From positions 100,611-164,610 of the forward strand of contig QJNS01000129.1 of the NCBI GenBank assembly GCA_004154925.1: a stretch of DNA of 64,000 nt, given 5' to 3'. The position numbers and the translations under genes were made by a program. Below are positions 60,719 to 64,000 of this stretch, in pieces (within the stretch, counting starts at the first letter, position 1; every line of letters starts with the position of its first letter). The notes below the pieces were generated by a model. That model was not told where the DNA came from. It saw only the letters and a list, made by a program, of their open reading frames with translations, and made no database searches. This DNA is from Monosporascus cannonballus (lineage: Eukaryota; Ascomycota; Sordariomycetes; Xylariales).

Positions 60719-60999
60719 TAAAGTGAGACGAGCTGTTATACCCATGATCGGGTTCGGCTGATCAGAAAACCCGGGCCTTACATATATATTAAAAAGTTCT
60801 TTTTCGCCATGGGTTCAACCTCTAGGCATTACCAGCTACCATCATTATTCAGCATATTTTCTGTCATTTTTAGTTATCGAGGTTTAACACCAGCAATATA
60901 ATCGGATTAAGTTCTTTATTTTGACAATCCCATTCCGTATCGTAACATAAAATGGTCACCCGTACTGATCAGGACTAATTCCCCCCTTACCCCAATTCA
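60719..60999 (+). repeat. second solo LTR of RT3 type, inverted
   Basis: This is the reverse complement of the copy at 60319-60601, separated from it by 117 bp. Ends TAAAGTGAGACG and CCCCAATTCA. No flanking duplication is obvious. It abuts the truncated interior of RT5. Confidence 0.83.
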
Positions 61000-62214
61000 G
61001 TACTTTCTCGGTTACGCTATATAATTGGACGCATATATATATAGTGAACCTAGGTCAGCATATAGTTAGATATACTTCGAATAACATATGTATTTTGTAT
61101 GAGAATAAAGAACGAAATAATATATAAAAAAATAAAATTGAATTTATAAAAAAATAAAGTTATTTAATACCTAGATAAATAAAACATCTAGATTCCAATA
61201 ATATTTTAAACTAACTTAAAAGTTTCATAAATATTTAAAAAAATTTCAAAGTTTTTATTAATAACAACGAATTTAAAAATCGTATTTTAATTAGCGTTTT
61301 ATAACGATAGTATTTACTAATTAACGATATTTTAATTTAAAACATTTATATTTTTAAAATCTTTAATCTTCGTTTTAGATTTTATTTTACGGAATGCCAA
61401 ATTACTAATTCTGCCTAAAAAATATTAGTTTTGCTTAAAACTAAAAATTATAGTTAAAAAATTAATCATTTATACTTAATATTATTACTATTAATAACCG
61501 ATATATACTAACCGGATAAGAAAATCGGATAAAGCCCTTTCGATAATTAAGCTTTTCATTTTTAATAACAACTTTTTCTAATATAATTACTAACTATGAA
61601 GATAAAGATGTTTTTTTTTATAACATAACCGATTATAGCGTATATATCTTTCATAATATAAACTTTGTTTTTATCAAAATAGGGTTTTAATAAATAATAG
61701 AAAAACGGTATAATTTCGAACCTGTTTATTTTTATCAAGTTAATTAAAGCGTAGCGTTATTTAGTTTAATAAAAATAACGTTTCGAAATACGATCTGATA
61801 TAATTAAGCATTATAAGACTTATTAAGAAAAGAAATCTTAAAGATAAAAGTTTCGGAAACAAAATCATATTAAGATTTAACTAATTACACCTTTGAGAAA
61901 CAGTCGTAATAAAAACAGTTAAAAGAATAAGTACGTTAAATTACGGAAGAAATTACCAGTTGATTAGTAATGAATTAATAAATAGCATGATTAATTTCTT
62001 AATAATAAAGTGATAAATTTGCGTATATATATATTTGAGTTACTTTTATTAGTTGAATAAAATTATTTTATAACCTAATTTCGTTATCTAAAATATTTTT
62101 AGTATGACGAAACGTAATTAAGTTATATTTTTTCTTAAAGTCTTATGATTTTCTAGCTAATATAAACTCGTACGACTGAAATTTAACTTTTAGTTATACT
62201 CCTTAGCTATTATA
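61000..62214 (+). mobile_element. RT5: relic of a Gypsy element, 3' end plus one LTR
   Basis: About 870 bp of interior resemble the RT1 segment before its 3' LTR (for example TTAATACCTAGATAAATAAA against CTAATACCTAATTCCGTATA). An LTR follows at 61868-62214. The 5' part is missing; the solo LTR at 60719-60999 sits at the break. The antisense-ORF start is recognisable at about 61802 (ISDRISKR), 65 nt from the LTR, but stops follow. Confidence 0.68.
61868..62214 (+). repeat. RT5 LTR
   Basis: Aligns with the RT1 LTR: TATTAAGATTTAACTAATTA against TGTTACGACCTGACAAATTA, later AACAGTCGTAATAAAAACAG, and the U5-like end ACTCGTACGACT...CTTAGCTATTATA. It is heavily RIP-mutated. Confidence 0.75.
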
Positions 62215-64000
62215 TTAACCTATTGATTTTTTGACGGTTTTTGTTATAACCGTTTCTAAAGGTCGAAACCGGTCATGTTATAACAATAAGGTTATATTAT
62301 TTGAAAAATGCAACCGTTAAAAGGAATTTTACATTATATATTGTATACGATATAACTGCTTTATTTACACAAAGAAAGTAATATATTGGATATTTAATTC
62401 TTTTATAGAAATGTAAATTTTCAATTTTTATAATTAAAATATCAAACTTCTAAAAAGCAAAACTAACATCGTTATATATAAAATTGATTCAGTATAACAA
62501 TATTCGTCGAATTAATAGTAATAGGTAATTACTAAAAGAGAGAAGTATAGTTATAAAAGACTCTGCTTTATTATAAGTAATATAATAAATAAATATTCAA
62601 AAGGCTATTTTCGTAAACAATTAAAACAAATATTAGTTATAAAGTGCTCTCGACTGTTAGCATTAATTTTTCTATATTACCAGCTTTAGCAAACAATAAA
62701 CCCATGAGGAAAATGCCTACATATTTACTAGAAATAGGCGAAAATATAATATTAACATTTTATAACAAAGGATTACCGGAAAAAGGAACGTATTTCATAT
62801 AAAATAGAAAAGAAAGTTGCGATAAAACCACACAAGGTTTTTCTAATTTGAAAACTAAATATGTCAATAAAAACGAAAAATAAAATGTTTAAATATGCTT
62901 TATATATAAATACGAAACTGTTTAACAAATTTAAAAACGAATTTTTTAAAAAAAAAACAACTATCGTTAAAAATGTACAAAATAATAAAGGTTAAATAAG
63001 TAAAAAGACGTATTTAAATGGTCTTTAAACTTTGCGATAAAAGTTATAAATAACGATATTATTTTAAATATAAAGGTTAGGATATATTAATATATTAAAA
63101 CAACAAAGATACCAAGCTTTAAGTGGAACCTATATTATAGTGAATTATATTAACCATTTTATATCAGAAAATATATATAAAAAAGATTCTAATTAATTCT
63201 AAGCGTTAATAATAAACGATAAATATTGGGTATTTGATTATTATAATAAAGAGAATTAATATCAAAATTAATTCTTCATAACTTTTCTTTTAAAAACTTG
63301 TTAATACAATAAATTCAGATATTATTATATTAAAGAATTATGGGATCATTTTAGGCAGGTTATAATTATATTAAAATAAAGATTTAAACCATTAAAAGAT
63401 TAGCTATATAGAATTCATTTTATATTTCGTTTATAAACCAAACCTGCTTTGTTAATATTCGATTGAAAGTTGAAATAAGTAAAAGATTAAGGATACAATA
63501 CATACACTAGAATATTAAAAAAAGAAAACGAAAAACAGAAAGAATATAATAAATATAAAAGAAAACTATAACATATTTTTACGATTATTTAAACAAGCCT
63601 TACGTAATAATATAACGATTTATAACAGAATTTCGAAAAATAAGAAATCTAATTAATATGTTATTATAATAATTTATATTCGAACAATAAATTAAAGAAA
63701 ATATTAAAATGAAATTATAAAATTACAACTACTAACATTATAAAATACTGTTATAGAATGCAAATTAATTATTTTTAATTTTATTAATAAACTTTATTAA
63801 AAACGAAATAAGCCCGTTCAATTTTTATCTTAACAATTACCTTTAAAGTAATACATTCAATTATATAAAATTCTGCATTAAATTTACTTTTTTATCGAAT
63901 TATTAAAAAAAGAAATTATCGTTCACTGTCCATTAATGTTTATTAAAGCATAATACTAATAAATATTAAACGCTATTATTGTTAATTATTAAATTATCTA
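62215..64000. other. AT-saturated DNA to the window edge
   Basis: No gene. At 62236-62283 a short block (AACCGTTTCTAAAGGTC...GTTATAACA) resembles the first 40 bp of the RT1-type LTR in minus orientation, so a further LTR fragment may begin here. The remaining 1.7 kb looks like RIP-degraded retroelement interior but no domain could be read with confidence. Confidence 0.5.

Noticed and set aside
15209..64000. CRISPR array, rRNA genes or mitochondrial origin for the AT-rich DNA
   Set aside because: No regularly spaced short repeats and no rRNA-like sequence seen; LTRs, target duplications, Gypsy pol text and the CpG-sparing pattern point to RIP-mutated nuclear transposons.

Overview
The window looks like part of a nuclear chromosome of a filamentous ascomycete (Pezizomycotina, probably a Sordariomycete). 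The genes carry short introns (54-80 bp) with GT...CTAAC/CTGAC...AG signals. Gene content includes a HET-domain gene, a cyanovirin-N homology (CVNH) lectin gene and LSM4. Three quarters of the window is AT-saturated repeat DNA of the kind left by repeat-induced point mutation (RIP). No species is claimed.

Layout. Bases 1-75 are pure C, probably an assembly artefact. From 76 to about 15.2 kb the DNA has normal composition. It carries a PPR protein gene (minus, one intron), LSM4 (minus, three introns, the first directly after the ATG), a secretory single-pass membrane protein gene (plus, about five exons), a CVNH lectin gene (minus) and a HET-domain pseudogene with one frameshift and three in-frame stops (minus). 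A weak hydrolase-like relic lies near 14.4 kb. Composition changes abruptly near 15.2 kb.

From 15.2 kb to the right edge the DNA is mostly RIP-degraded LTR retrotransposons of Ty3/Gypsy type. RT1 (15.87-22.52 kb, plus) has paired LTRs. RT2 (30.91-37.63 kb, plus) has paired LTRs and a 5-bp target duplication ATATT. RT3 (37.91-49.59 kb, minus, 11.7 kb) has 280-bp LTRs and a 4-bp duplication GTAT. RT4 (50.56-57.35 kb, minus) has a duplication TTTAG. RT5 is a relic (61.0-62.2 kb) holding a 3' end and one LTR. Solo LTRs lie at 30.18-30.53, 60.32-60.60 and 60.72-61.00 kb; the last two face each other.

An island of more ordinary DNA (22.5-30.2 kb) sits inside the repeats. It holds an apparently intact secretory thioredoxin-reductase-like FAD enzyme gene, a tRNA-Glu(CTC) gene and a possible broken multi-intron gene.

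The most interesting observation is a short antisense reading frame just inside the 3' LTR of RT1, RT2, RT4 and RT5. It starts 65-88 nt from the LTR and lies opposite to gag-pol. Its N-terminus is basic, followed in the better copies by a cysteine cluster and a charged, helix-prone tail. It remains nearly open in RT1 and RT4 while gag-pol is destroyed. This may be an accessory protein of these fungal retroelements.
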